DNA from: Tanypteryx hageni
Taxonomy: Eukaryota > Arthropoda > Insecta > Odonata > Petaluridae
Assembly (NCBI GenBank): GCA_028673005.1
Contig: CM054115.1
Span: 191,154,370-191,218,369, forward strand
Length of the DNA: 64,000 nucleotides
Direction of reading: 5' to 3'
This document shows, piece after piece, positions 23,951 to 35,476 of the stretch; within the stretch, counting starts at the first letter, position 1; each line of letters begins with the position of its first letter. The position numbers and the translations under genes are program-made. The notes under the pieces are model-generated. The model did not search any database. It was not told the DNA's origin and worked only from the letters and a program-made list of their open reading frames with translations.

Positions 23951-23952
23951 TA
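23857..23952. repeat. (TA)n microsatellite
   Basis: About 95 bp of TA with one G interruption, starting directly at the 3' end of the Helitron-like array. Confidence 0.95.
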
Positions 23953-23969
23953 AAGGATATCTCATATAA

Positions 23970-24124
23970 AACCTAAGGTACTTCTAAAAATGCTACAGAG
24001 CTGAAATTTGGCATGAATATATGCCATTAAGTACAACCTCGGGAAAAATCCGAAATTTTAGAAATTGTTACATTTAAGGGGTGTTTTTGAACCCAATGTC
24101 CAATTTTAAACGCCCATAAGAAAA
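23970..24124 (+). repeat. Fragment related to the array unit body
   Basis: 'ACTTCTAAAAATGCTACAGA' and 'AAATTTGGCATGAATAT' match the middle of the 780-bp units (CTTCTAGAAATGCTACAAC, AAATTTGGCAAAAATGT). It stops where the RTE 5' region begins. Confidence 0.5.
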
Positions 24125-27100
24125 GGGGGGTTTTGGGGTGGGATGCGATTATATAGCCTCTCCCACTCAAATGTCAACCTCACCTGCACGTGGTGCACCC
24201 TGCTTCACAGACGAGGCTCTGGCGTCCGAGTGACTCCCGGGATAAGGAGTCCCCCCTCTACCAAATGCCAACGGCCTATTTAGGGGCGGATGAGAAGATG
24301 GAGGGGTAGGGCACCCTCTTGCCCTTGGGGTGGGAAACTGCCCCTAAAGGCGGAGGAACTATTTTGATAGTCAACGGCATAGGATGGAGAAGGCAACAGG
24401 AAACCACTCCATTAAAGATCCTATTGGATATCCCGAGGGTAGCAACCATGGAAGGTTTTAGAAAGGAATTTGTTACTGATCATGGTATTCGGAACCCAAG
24501 ATCCGGCAGGGGATGTAGCAGGGCTTCCCAGGTCGTTATCCAACGAAATCCCTGTTAAAACGTCAAAATAGGTACTTGGAACGTCAGAACATTACTAAAA
24601 ATAGGTAAATTAGAAGAAATAAAGAAATAAATGGAGAAAAATGAGATTGATATCTTAGGTTTATGTGAAACAAGGTGGCAAGAGAAAGGAGATTTTTACA
24701 GTGATAAATTTAGAATAATTCATAGTGGAGGTGAAAAGAGAGGAAGGAATGGAATAGCAGTCATTATTAGTAAGAAATGGGCAAACAGTGTTTGCAATAC
24801 ATATCACATAAATGATAGGTTGTTGATGGTAAGAATGAGCACCGTGCCAACGGATACAGTGATAATACAAGCGTATTTCCCAACAAGTAGTGCAGAAGAA
24901 GGAGAAGTAGAAAAGGTGTATGAAGAAATAGAAGAACTTATAAAGATGACAAAAGATAAAGATAATGTAATAATAATGGGAGACTTTAATGCTGTGATTG
25001 GATTTAGTCGAAATAGTAGAATGGTAGGAAAATTTGGTTTAGGTGAAACAAATGAAAGGGGAGAAAGATTAATTGAGTTTTGTGAACAGAATGAGATGAT
25101 GGTATCAAACACTTTCTTTGAAGTTCCCAAGAGAAGAAGATACACATGGGAGGCGCCAGACAGAAGAAGGTTTCAAATAGATTATATTTTAGTAAAAAGA
25201 AGATATAAGAACCAGGTAAAATCGTGTTATAGTTACCCAGGTCCAGATGTAGACAGTGACCACAAGCTAGTCATGGCAAAATGCAATATTAGGTTTAAGA
25301 AAATAAAGAGAACAGTTAAAAAGAACTGGCATCTACAGGGACTGAAAGAGTTACCAACGGCTAAGAATTACCAAGAAAAAACAAATGAGTTGATGAGAAA
25401 TTATGAAGGACAACTTAGTTGGGAGGAATTTAAAAAAGGGGTTATTAAAGCTACAGAGGAAGTTATTGGAAAGAGAAAATTGGAGCCTAGAAAACCTTGG
25501 ATGACTGAGGAGATACTGATTTTAATTGAAGAAAGGAACAAGTTGAGGAAGAATGGAAATGATGAAACTTATAAAAAAGTTAAGAATGAGATTATTAACA
25601 AATGCAGAGAAGAAAAAGAGAGATGGACCAAAGAGATAGTGAAGGAAATTGAGGAAGATACAAAGGGAGGAAGGCAAGACAAAGCATACTTCAAAATTAA
25701 AACTCTCCAGTACAAACCAAGAACTAAATCGGCAATAGTTAAGGATAAGGAAGGAAATATGTTATGGGAAAATGAAAAAGTATGTGCTCGGTGGAAAGAA
25801 TACATAGAAGAATTATATAGTGGAAGAGATGTTGGAGATGGATGTAGATTTATTGAAAATGAAGAGGAAATAAGAAATGACGAGCTAGGCCCAACAATAA
25901 CCAAAGAAGAGTTTTATAAAGCTATTAATAATCTTAATTCAGGCAAGGCAACAGGTGTTGATGGTATACCTGCAGAACTTTTGAAGAACTTAGGGGAGGA
26001 AGCAAAAGAACATTTCTTTAAAATTATAAAAGATTGTTACGAAAAAGGAAAATTACCTGATGACTTTATAAAAAGTAAAACTATAAGTTTACCAAAGAAG
26101 GGGAATGCAGTGGAGTGTAGTAACTACAGAACAATTTCACTACTTTCGCACGCCTCAAAAGTTTTAATTTATATCGTGAAAAACAGAATATAAAGGAAAA
26201 TAGAACATTATATTAGTGAAGATCAATTTGGATTTAGAAGTGGGAGAGGAACGAGAGAAGCTATATTAGCCCTCAGGGTGATAATGGAAAGATGTTTAGA
26301 AATGAACAGGACATTATATTTAACGTTTATTGATTTGGAGAAGGCCTTTGATACAGTTAATTGGGAACTGTTGTTTAAGACTATGAAAAAAAATAGGTAT
26401 TGATTGGAGGGACAGAAGATTAATTTTTAAGCTTTATCAAAATCAAACTACAAGAATAAATATAAATGGATTAGAGAGTGAAGCAAAGATAAGGAAAGAA
26501 GTAAGACAAGGATGTCCGCTATCTCCATATTTGTTTAATATGTTCATTGAAGAATGTATAGAAGTTATGAAGGAAAAGACAAAAGGCATAAAAATAAATG
26601 GAGTTAGAATACACTGCATTAGATTTGCAGATGACATTGTAATATTCAGCTATTCAAAAAGAGAAATGAATAAAATGCTGAAAGTATTATCGGACACGTT
26701 AAAACAGTGGGAATTAAAGATAAATATCAAGAAAACCAAATTGATGGTTATAGGCAAAAGTAATGCAGGGACAATATCAAAGATCAAAATAGACAATCAG
26801 GAAATTGAGCAGGTGAAGCAGTTTTGCTACCTAGGTAGTACAATTACTGAAGATAATAGATGCGTACAGGAAGTGAAAAGAAGAATAGCACTTGCAAAGC
26901 TTTCAATGCAAAAGGAGCCTACTGACAAGCAGTCATATGAATTTGGAAGTAAGGAAATCCTTTGCAAAAGCTTTTGTCTGGAGTACCATACTTTATGGTA
27001 GTGAAAGTTGGACGTTAGGAAAGAGGGAGAGGTCCCGTCTGGAAGCGACAGAAATGTGGATATGGAGAAGATTGATAAAGACAAGTTGGACAGAGAGAAA

Positions 27101-27400
27101 GACAAACCTTAAAGTTTTGGAAGAAGTAAAAGAAGAAAGGAAACTGATCAGAGGAATGGAAGAAAGGAAGGCAAAATTTTTAGGCCATGTGATTAGACAT
27201 AATGGATTAATTGTGAACATCTTGGAGGGGAAACTTTTAGGGAAGAAAGGAAGAGGCAGACCAAGAAAGAAATACCTAGATGACGTGGAGTCAGTGATGG
27301 GAGTTGAGAAATACGAGATGTTGAAGAGAATGGCAGAGGATAGGAGTTCATGGTTGCAGCGACAAGGCTTAGCCTTTAGATGAAGAAGAAAAGCATTGAA
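24125..27400 (+). mobile_element. RTE-clade non-LTR retrotransposon (copy B, plus strand)
   Basis: It comprises a 5' leader (about 24125-24318), one broken polyprotein frame with endonuclease, RT and C-terminal domain, and a very short 3' tail (ATGAAGAAGAAAAG after the last stop). It is the best preserved of three RTE copies, with few stops and shifts. It is not the same family as copies A and C: the leader differs and the RT has FADDIVIF instead of ADDQ. Confidence 0.85.
24319..27383 (+). pseudogene. RTE endonuclease-reverse transcriptase polyprotein, broken
   Basis: One frame runs from 24319 with stops at 24556-24558, 24628-24630 and 26191-26193. A shift in an A-run near 26385 and another near 26930-26980 break it further. 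The endonuclease reads KIGTWNVRTLL, GLCETRW, IIQAYFPTSS, MGDFNAVIG and DVDSDHKLV, so the Asn, Glu, Asp/Asn and Asp/His residues of the active site are present. RT motifs are QFGFRSGRGTREAI, IDLEKAFDTVNW, RQGCPLSPYLFN and RFADDIVIF. The C-terminus has WTLGKRERSRLEATEMWIWR and 'LEGKLLGKKGRGRPRK'. It once copied its own RNA by target-primed reverse transcription. About 1,000 residues is usual for the clade. Confidence 0.85.
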
Positions 27401-28192
27401 AACTGTGCAGTACCATATAAAATTGCTTTTTTAAATTATTTAAATTATGATACATAGTCTTAACATGCACCATACTATGGGAAAAAGAATGTAGTTTATT
27501 ATTCTTGAAGACAAAATTCAAATCCATGCTGAATTTGGGTAAAAATGTGATTTTAATCATAAAATTATGAAAAGTTTTTCGGTTTTCAACAATGAAAAAT
27601 ATAAACTACCTTAGCAAAAATTCCTATGCCTTTTAACAGGAATTGATTTTCCATACTTCAAGATCTTTGATTACATGCTTAGACTGTATTACAATCCATT
27701 TAATTTCAGCCACACACAACACACAAAATATTCTAATTTTTACATAAGTTTTAGTGTAACATATAGGTTATTGTCTTAATGATGATTATAGTTATGACTT
27801 AAAAAGGGAGATCTCAGCCATGAAACTTGAAATTCGGATACTTGGACTCGAGCAGATCGCCAGAGCATTTAGAAATTTCGGATAGATGCCTTAATATCTG
27901 GGAAATTGAAAACTATTGTCTTATTTAAATGGACTCTGTGTAGTTCAAATGATGTCGCGTTGGTTTATTTACTAGTTTAGATCTTGGTGTATGGTGATTT
28001 TTTAAGTTCTTGCAGTATGCAAGCACCGACAACTCGTAAATTAAACAAGCAAATCTATGTGATTTGTTGAGTCCGAAAGTTACACTCGTTTGCAATAATT
28101 TCTTAGATTTTTGGACTGCAACGAACGTGTTAATGCCCTAGTTATCTGTAAACACATTCTAATCGTTGATTTATTTAAAAAAACTAATTTTA
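27400..28192. other. Non-coding; Helitron-type hairpin at 28009-28023
   Basis: No gene is seen. CTTGCAGTATGCAAG followed by CACCGACAACTCG at 28009-28036 copies the 3' hairpin and terminus of the 780-bp units, with CTAG decayed to CTCG. The stretch may be the 3' part of a Helitron-like copy interrupted by the RTE. This is inference. Confidence 0.4.
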
Positions 28193-28237
28193 TCGCGGCA
28201 CCCCAGTGTGCCGCGGCACCCAGGTTGGGAACCACTG
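28193..28237 (-). mobile_element. hAT-type terminal inverted repeat (one end)
   Basis: Read on the minus strand from 28237 it begins CAGTGGTTCCCAACCTGGGT and continues with a GTGCCGCGGCAC palindrome, a familiar hAT MITE end. The other end was not found to the left, so the element may be truncated. Confidence 0.6.
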
Positions 28238-29690
28238 GCCTACGGGATTTCCTCTCGATCACACTTGAACTTCGCGACTCTTTTGTGCTCTCATTAACTG
28301 TTTTAAATATATGGAGATATTCAGTATAAGTTTATAAAAACAGAAAATTCGTTGCAGTGCAAGTTATAAAAGATGACTTTTTGAAAAACCTTTTATCCTA
28401 ACCTTTGAAAGTGAGCATTGTGCTTTTCTCAGTATCAATAGCGACAAACAATGGAATATAGCAGAGATGTGTGTTTCTAATTTTAATAGCCATAGTAAAG
28501 GATCAGGTTGCCCACATATCACGTAAATGCATTTATACCTGCAGTTACTAAATAAAAGTATTTAAGTATCTCCAATGGGCAGAAAAATGTCATGAAAACT
28601 TAACACATTTCTTCAACGATAATATCTAAAGTGATTTACTATCGACGAAGATCACCGATGACAGCTGCACAGTTCATGAAATCCACACATGATTTTAATC
28701 ACATTTTTATGGCTGTTTGAGATGTTACGACCTTAATAATAACTTATTTATTTAAAGAACGTGCAGTATTTAGTGTTTGCCGCACTTCATCTCTTGTTTT
28801 TTAATTATTTAATTTTATTTATTTCTTATTTTCATTTAGGTTTTTATTTTGCAATCGCGTGTTTTTGTAATTTCGTCTATAAGCTCTGTTACGCTCAGGA
28901 GACGCTTGGCTATTGTGTTTTATGTGCTGGAAGTGGGCTCCCGGGCTCCCTGAAAACTGTGATTGTTAATTTCTCACCTTTATTTTTATTTGATCATCCT
29001 TTTATTTTTACCTCACCCTCTACATTTTTGCGACACTCAATTTATTAAATGACGGCATAGTAGTGTTTCCTATCTTTTTATAATGTACTTAATCGATGGA
29101 ATTTATTTTATCCAAAATATGTACTAGCTCATTAATTCGCCATTGAATACTTCATATTTATTATTATAATTCGTTTCTTTTTTATTAATTATGTTTGTCT
29201 TTAATGTTGGATGCTTTATTTTGAAAGAGTCGAATAAACATTTTCTTAAAATAGAAGGAATAAACATGCCCAGTCACCATCTACGAAGAGCATCTCCATG
29301 TTTATTAAATGGCGTTCCAAATGTCCATATTCTTCTTGAAATGAAAAAAATCCTCAAACGCCCTCTAGGCAACTATCCTCTTTGTTCTATATTTACTCTC
29401 GCTCTAGTTATCTTATCTTCTTTCCGTTATATCCTGTCCTCTTTTATGTGCTTGTGGTTTATTAAACATTCAACGTTCCTCACCTTAGTTGGACATGCTT
29501 TTCCTATTTAATTTCCTGAGCAAATCTTCTCCAATATGACTTATGGCACTCATTAAAAATTAAGAGTCGAACGTAAGTTGACTTGAACCTAATAAATCTT
29601 ATATTGAAGACTAGTCTATATGAATAAAGCCGAAAGTTTTTTTCCGTCCGCTAAAATTTTATCGCACTTTTGCATGACCTAGAACAGCGG
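28238..29690. other. AT-rich, no gene seen
   Basis: Open frames at 28761-29048 and 29191-29511 are hydrophobic strings in T-rich DNA without recognisable domains. Confidence 0.45.
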
Positions 29691-29694
29691 TTCT

Positions 29695-29715
29695 CAACTG
29701 AAAGTATGTACAGTC
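29695..29715 (+). repeat. hAT-like end, weak
   Basis: CAGCGGTTCTCAACTGAAAG resembles the start of many hAT elements (CAGNGGTTCTCAACC). No partner was found. It lies 210 bp before the Tc1 fragment. Confidence 0.35.
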
Positions 29716-29923
29716 ATTTTTATAAGTATTTCCTCAAATGGTGCGGCGCCACATTCGCCGATAATGGACATCAAACTTCTTTTACTGTCTATGTATTCCA
29801 TGACTGAGCTTCGAACTATTATGAGAAATTTTAAGGTCATCATGCTAAATAACGATGAGAAAATGGAAACGCAAGAATCGGGTTTCGCCTCGCGCCTTTA
29901 AAACACTATAGCTGCTCTATTAA

Positions 29924-30204
29924 GCGCATTTAACTAGACAGTTTTTAGACGAAAATCCTCGCATAACTGTGATGCCGTGGCCACCGCACTCCGCCGACCT
30001 TCATCCCCTAGAAAATGTGTGGGGCCTCATGGTGAAGGAGTGGGATTTCGCCGGCGAGAAGGAGGAGGAGGCATTGGAAGCCCACGCGAGAGATATTTGG
30101 GCTACTCTACGCAACTGTTCAATGCTTATTCAGAATTTAGTGGCGTCAATGCCTTCAAAGCTATATCTGTTATTGATAATAACGGAGAAATAACTAAGTA
30201 TTAA
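29924..30204 (+). pseudogene. Tc1/mariner transposase, C-terminal fragment
   Basis: It reads 'AHLTRQFLDENPRITVMPWP', 'HSADLHPLENVWGLMVK' and, after a frameshift near 30150, 'SVIDNNGEITKY'. The ADLHPLENVW block carries the third acidic residue (Glu) of the Tc1 DDE catalytic centre. The N-terminal helix-turn-helix and the first two Asp are absent, and an in-frame stop lies at 29921. This is a truncated copy of a cut-and-paste transposase. Confidence 0.85.
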
Positions 30205-32211
30205 AAGCAATTTTTAAGCCTATGTTTTTTCTTTCGCATGACATGAACTTCGTAGAAAATCTGGAAATGATTGGCTTGAAAATGAACTTCATATTTCAAA
30301 CAACACCTTATCAAGGTTATTCCTCGAGATCTCCTTTTGATCTGTTTTAAAGAACTTATTTGCGCTAATTATTGCCAATAACAACAAGAAAATCATCCTT
30401 TGTAGGCTGCAAAATATCACTTATATTTTACCGCTAGAATACCGCGTTAAATATAAAATATTTAACATGGTATTTTTTTGTACAACACGTACAGTGTCTG
30501 TACTTCCAGCTATACCTTTCAAATAGTTTCCAGGAAACAAAATATTAAACATAAAATAACGCCTATGAAAATACGGTTGTTTTAATTGTTGTTGGTCTGT
30601 TTCATGACTTTATCGGCATTTCACATTTTATTCTTTGGATGAAATAGGAACAGTCTGCTAAACGCTGCGTTTTTCTAAGAGGATAAAATACACCGTCAGG
30701 AGATATAAAATGAAAAATATCTCATCTGTGCAAAATAAGGGAGTTTTGGACCAGGTATAATTCAAGTGATTCCATAAAAGCACTAATACGATGAAAATAT
30801 TAATGCCGTTTTTTATGAACCACCATATCGTTTTGAAATGAGGAAATTCGAATGATTCTATAAGTTCACGCTTTTACAGCATGCCTTAAAGCTTGATCTC
30901 CGTTTTTTCGATTTTACTCGCAAAGAAATCTAAAATTAAATAATGGATCTACTGATCAGTAACCTCGGTAACGTTTAACAAAACTAACACCTAAAAACTA
31001 ATTAAAATTATTTTAATTGAGTTTAACTCACGTGTGCATTAACACTCATACACCGTAGTTAAATTTACTAAATCAAAGATGTTAGACGTACATAAATAGA
31101 TAAAAACTTAGAAGCCATTGAACAACTCTATAGGAAGGGTAAAATATCATAAACAAATTCAACCAAACACTACATTCTTAGTGCGGATATGCTCTTAAGT
31201 GTCTGTGATTATATTTGTGTGAATCTGTTTATTAAGACGGCATCTATCGATGGATATACAGCTAGACGACCGTCGGCGAAGCCATCTTTGTTGCAGTTTT
31301 CGATAGCGAATTTAAGTCTGTAAATAACTTATCGGTTTTGTGGGAAAGAATGCTTGCCTCATATGCTCTCTGAATACGGATACTTAAAGACGGTTACAAT
31401 GTTACCTAATACATTTCATCTCGAGCATATTATTTTCGTTCAAATTTAATTAGTGACTACCGAAATAAAATATAAACGTTTGCAGACTTTATGTTTTTAT
31501 TTTTGAAATATACTTCCACTCATCAGAATTCATCCAAAAACTATACAGTCCAAATCATTAAGCTCCGAATCGTCTGTGAACATTTTCGTGAAAAAATGTG
31601 TTTTTACATGTTATCTTATGGGAAATATAAAAGAGCTCTAGTCGAACCCAGGACTTAATTCAGTATTTTTCTCTTCACTACCTTTTAAGGCGTAAGTAAA
31701 GTGTCCCTACCAAATTTGACTTAACCTTAATTTTAGGTAATTTTAAAGGAGTAAATTATATATAGCTTATGTTGGTACCTCACACTCTTCCTCCAGTTTC
31801 ATTCTTCCCCCACCCTCCCTACTTCTCTCGTTTCCTAGCTCCGTTGATATGTATCGTAGAATTTCGTTTAAAAACGCCAATAATCAGGATTTTTATCGCA
31901 ATGCAATTATGTAACTTTCAATTACCTTATTTGCAAAAAGTATTGCAATTTTGCAATGATACTTTCACCACCCGCTGTGATTCGAGTCCGAGCGAGGGAC
32001 GCTAATCCTCTCTAATTAGAGTCGAACGCGAAGGTCAGGTAGTTCTCCCAGACATGTCCCCACATCTGCTACATGAAGCATTTTAATTTATTACATTTGA
32101 TTTAATACTTTGTATAAGTTATATGACTTTTAAACCTAATTAACCGCTTAATTGTTTGTTACGGTATCCAAATAGTTATAAACTATTTCTTCAGCATCAA
32201 ATTGATTCATA
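30205..32211. other. AT-rich, no gene seen
   Basis: Nothing recognisable is coded. Near 31640 the phrase GTCGAACCCAGGAC resembles a reversed RNA polymerase III B box, so a SINE fragment is possible. Confidence 0.4.
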
Positions 32212-32232
32212 AAACCTCACTGAGTGAGGTTT
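32212..32232. repeat. Perfect hairpin at the fold-back element border
   Basis: AAACCTCACT, one G, then AGTGAGGTTT: 10-bp arms with a single-base loop. It overlaps the left border of the fold-back element. Confidence 0.8.
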
Positions 32233-33560
32233 ATCGACAATTGGTCACAGACATTTTATCATAGGGACAATTGGTACCTGCGACATTTCGTCGCATACGA
32301 CGTTTGGTACCTACTACACTTCGTCACAGGTGACATTTGTACCTGCAACATATTGTCACAGGCGGCATTTGATACCTAAGACATTTCGTCACACGTTACA
32401 TTTGGTACCTGCAACATATACAAAACGTCATTGCAGCTTATGCAAAAATGTGTCTGATATATATGTGATAAATGATAATGCCATAATTAAGTAACACGAA
32501 ATGCCGATATTTCGAGTAGTTACAGGGTTAAGTTTTAATGGAAATATAATGAGACGTTATTTCATTGGAAATTGAATTCATCCATTTTTATCGCTTCTGT
32601 TAAATATTTTGTAATATATCATGGATTAGCCTGCAATGGCCATCTCCTCGCCTTATTTTGTAAATATTATATTTTGTGTACAAGTTCATCTACAAAAGTC
32701 AAACTACAAGCTAAGAGAGAGAATAAATGTCGATAAATGGAGGTAGGGGGTAATTGGCGGGGAGGGAGGTGGGGGGGGGAAGAGGTTTCTATCCTGGAAC
32801 ATGGTCTTCATGGCTATCAAAGTACTCAGGACGATACGTATGTTGGAAATTTATGCATATTTACCAAGTTTAACCAAAATCTGAGGGGGAAAGGGGTGTA
32901 GGGTGCAATGAACCGAGAGAATAAATTTCATAACTCAGCACAAACTGTGCCATATTCTGGAGATTTTCTGCTCTTTTCTTGAAAACTTATTGCAAATGAT
33001 GGACGAAAAAGGAATTGAAATCGGTTTATTAGTGAAGTATAATATTGCATTCTATAAAAGTCAATGGGTTCCGAGTACTTTGATACCCATGAAGCCCATG
33101 TTCCCGAAAAGAACCACCACCCCTTTCCCCCACACCTTTCCCCCACTCCTTTCCCACACCCTTTTCCCCCACCCCATTCCCCCACCCCTTTCCCCCACCG
33201 ATTCCAATTAAACTTGTTAGATATACATAAATTTCCAACATTCGTATCGTCCCGAGTACTTTCATACTCATGAATCCCATGTTCCCAGAAAGAATCTAGA
33301 AACGCAACTTGTGACGGAAAGTAATTTGTGACGAAAATAATTTTGTGACGTCACGTAGCAGTTGCCAATTATTTTCTATGACGAAAAGTCGCTGATACCA
33401 ATTTTAATGTTTGACCAAATGTCGCTGGTACCAAATATTTTGTGTGACGAAATGTCGCTGGTACGAATGTAAATGTGTAACGAGTTGTCGCAGTTACCAT
33501 TTTGAAAGTGTGACGAAATATCGAAGGTACCAATTTTCTGTGACGAAAAGTCGCGACACC
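32229..33560. mobile_element. Fold-back (possibly MULE-type) element with subrepeat arms
   Basis: The left arm (32229-32415) is about 5.5 tandem units of 32-33 bp of the type ACATTTGGTACCTGC + GACATTTCGTCACA. The right arm (33305-33560) holds about six inverted units (GTGACGAAATGTCGCTGGTA). An inner inverted repeat of about 100 bp (32783-32890 against 33205-33300, both with the AGTACTC/GAGTACT and ATGTTGGAAATTTATG text) extends the stem. Flanks CTGAGTGAG (32220) and CTGAGTAAA (33561) match at 7 of 9 positions and may be a target duplication. There is no coding sequence. Confidence 0.65.
33111..33200 (+). repeat. CCCCTTTCCCCCA minisatellite
   Basis: About seven units of CACCCCTTTCCCC variants inside the fold-back element's loop. 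A partial extra copy of the inner arm (33065-33110, CGAGTACTTTGATACCCATG) precedes it. Confidence 0.8.
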
Positions 33561-33612
33561 CTGAGTAAAGCCACCGTTTCATATTTGGGGGGATAATAGC
33601 TCCTTCACATAA

Positions 33613-34010
33613 CCCTTCAGTGGTAACGTTGGGTCCAAGTGACCCAGGTAACAAAATGGCTTGTAAATATTGAAGCGTTAGAGAATACAGCATGAAATTT
33701 GCTCTTTTTTATACTTCAATAAATATTTATCTAATATAAAATAGTTTCTTTAAAAAACCAATAAAATTCCTTCAAAACAGATCTTAATTAAAAATTCCAA
33801 AAATTTGCAAAAAGAATTTAAAAAAATATTCTAACAGAAATTCAATTGTTATCAATGCAATCACTGCACATCTTTGATGCATGTTTAAGACATATACTTC
33901 AAACACTTTTGGCGGTAATACTTTGATTTAGTCTTTAAAATAAATGCATCTTCCTCTCTTATTTGGCTGCATTGGTGGAAAAATGCTGACCTTGGTAGCC
34001 TGAATACTTT
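33613..34010 (-). mobile_element. piggyBac 3' end relic
   Basis: The end CCCTTCAGTGGTAACG (33613), preceded by ATAA where TTAA is expected, is followed by the interrupted palindrome TGGGTCCAAGTGACCCA (33630-33646). On the minus strand at about 33840-34010, frame-shifted text reads 'PPMQPNKRGRCIYFKD' and 'KSKYYRQKCLKYMS'. This matches the Cys/His-rich zinc-binding tail that ends many piggyBac transposases. Only this 3' part is visible; the antisense RTE lies next to it. Confidence 0.6.
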
Positions 34011-34289
34011 TGAGCAAGCAGCCTCACATCTTTAGATAAATACATGTTCGTCGATCTATTCTTTAAGTATTATTCAATTAAACGTTTTCCTGAGACAAAA
34101 TTTTACTTATTGCCTTGACACACGTTCATCATCATCATCATGCTTCTGTCCGAAGACAGGTTTTAACTGAATCGCTGCATCCATTTCTCAATCTCCCTAG
34201 AAGCCTCTTTTATAACTCTATAAGTATTATATCCCTGCTTTATATTATCTAATATTCCTATTCTTTTTCTCCCTCTTCCTCTTCTTCCA

Positions 34290-34813
34290 CTAATTTTTCC
34301 TTCTAAGATCGTACTTTGTAAACACTGTCTTCTCAATATGTGCCCTATCCAATTTGCTTTTCATTTCCTGATTGTTTTTATTAGCGTCCTTTCTTCTCCC
34401 ACCATTTCTAATACTTCTTCGTTTCTCTTCCTCTCTGTCCATTTCACTTTCATCATTCTTCTCCATACCCACATCTCAAAACTTTCTAAATATTTTTCCT
34501 CATTTCTCCTTACCGTCCACGTCTCTGCACCATAAAGAGCTATGCTCCATATGTAGCATTTTGCTAATTTCTTCCTTGTTTCTAAATTTATTTTCTTGCT
34601 TGTGAGAAGCTCCTTCTTCTCGTTAAATGCTGCTTTTGCCATTGCAATCCTACTTCTGATGTCCTGTGTACTACTTCCATCCTGTGCTAAAATACTGCCG
34701 AGATATTTGAAACTACTTACTTGTTCCAATTTTTGGCCATTTACCATTATATTTAATTCTTTATGTTCCTTTGAAACCACCATGACTTTCGTTTTTTCTG
34801 CATTGATCTTCAT
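34290..34813 (-). pseudogene. RTE post-RT and C-terminal region
   Basis: 'MKINAEKTKVMVVSKE' (the thumb-side K-T-K block), 'VSSFKYLGSILAQDGS', 'CYIWSIALYGAETWTVRR' and 'FEMWVWRRMMKVKWTERK' are in order, as in RTE proteins. A frameshift near 34360-34470 precedes the basic tail. Confidence 0.75.
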
Positions 34814-34831
34814 TCCATATTGTTGGCCAAC

Positions 34832-35476
34832 CTACACTAGTATGTCTGTCATCCTCTGAAGCTCTTTCTCGCCTTCTGCTATTAAGCCCTGATCATCTGC
34901 GTATTTAATGGTGGTAATACTTTCACCTCCTATCTTAAATCCTTTCTCTTTCATCAACGCTTCTTCTGTTATTGTTTTTTCATAAATATTTAATATTGCT
35001 GGTGAAATAGGACATCCCTGTCTCACTCCCCTCCCTATTGAAGCACTTTCTCTTTCTTCTCTTTCAATCCTGACTAATCTTTTGATCAAAGTAAAGGTTT
35101 TTAAGCAGTCTTTTATCTTTCCAATCTATTCCTATTTTTTTAAAATACCTAGCATTTTATCCCATTTGACTCGGTCAAGAGCTTTCTCCCAATCTACCAA
35201 ACAAAAATAAATATCTTTATTGACTTCTTGCGCTCTTTCTATCATCATCCTCATACATCCTATAGCATCTCTAGTCCCCCTTTCTCTTCTAAAACCAAAC
35301 TGATTATCTTGCAGCTCCTTTTCTATTTTACATTCAATTCTTTTGGTTATTATTCTGGTTAGAACTTTATCTGTATGAGAAATTAAACTAATAGTTCTGT
35401 AATCCTTACAACATTTTGCATTGTTCTTTTTCTCCAGTGGTACTATCACAACATTTAAAAAATCTTCAGGCCACAT
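34832..35476 (-). pseudogene. RTE reverse transcriptase, frameshifted
   Basis: The first part (35476-35132) has KDYRTISLISHTDKVL, QFGFRRERGTRDAIG and FCLVDWEKALDRVKW (motif A). After a shift near 35095-35130, the second part has GRGVRQGCPISPAILN (motif B) and TTIKYADDQGL (motif C). All three catalytic Asp positions survive, but in different frames. Confidence 0.85.

Noticed and set aside
24319..24558. Separate small gene before the RTE
   Set aside because: It is in the same frame as the RTE polyprotein, separated from it only by a stop, so it is part of the element's 5' coding/leader region.
28761..29048. Hydrophobic 95-aa frame as a membrane protein
   Set aside because: T-rich DNA gives Phe/Leu/Ile strings; no start context, no homology and no neighbouring exons.
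32229..32415. CRISPR-like short repeats with spacers
   Set aside because: The 32-33 bp units are contiguous and variable, and are mirrored at 33305-33560, which fits a fold-back transposon arm.
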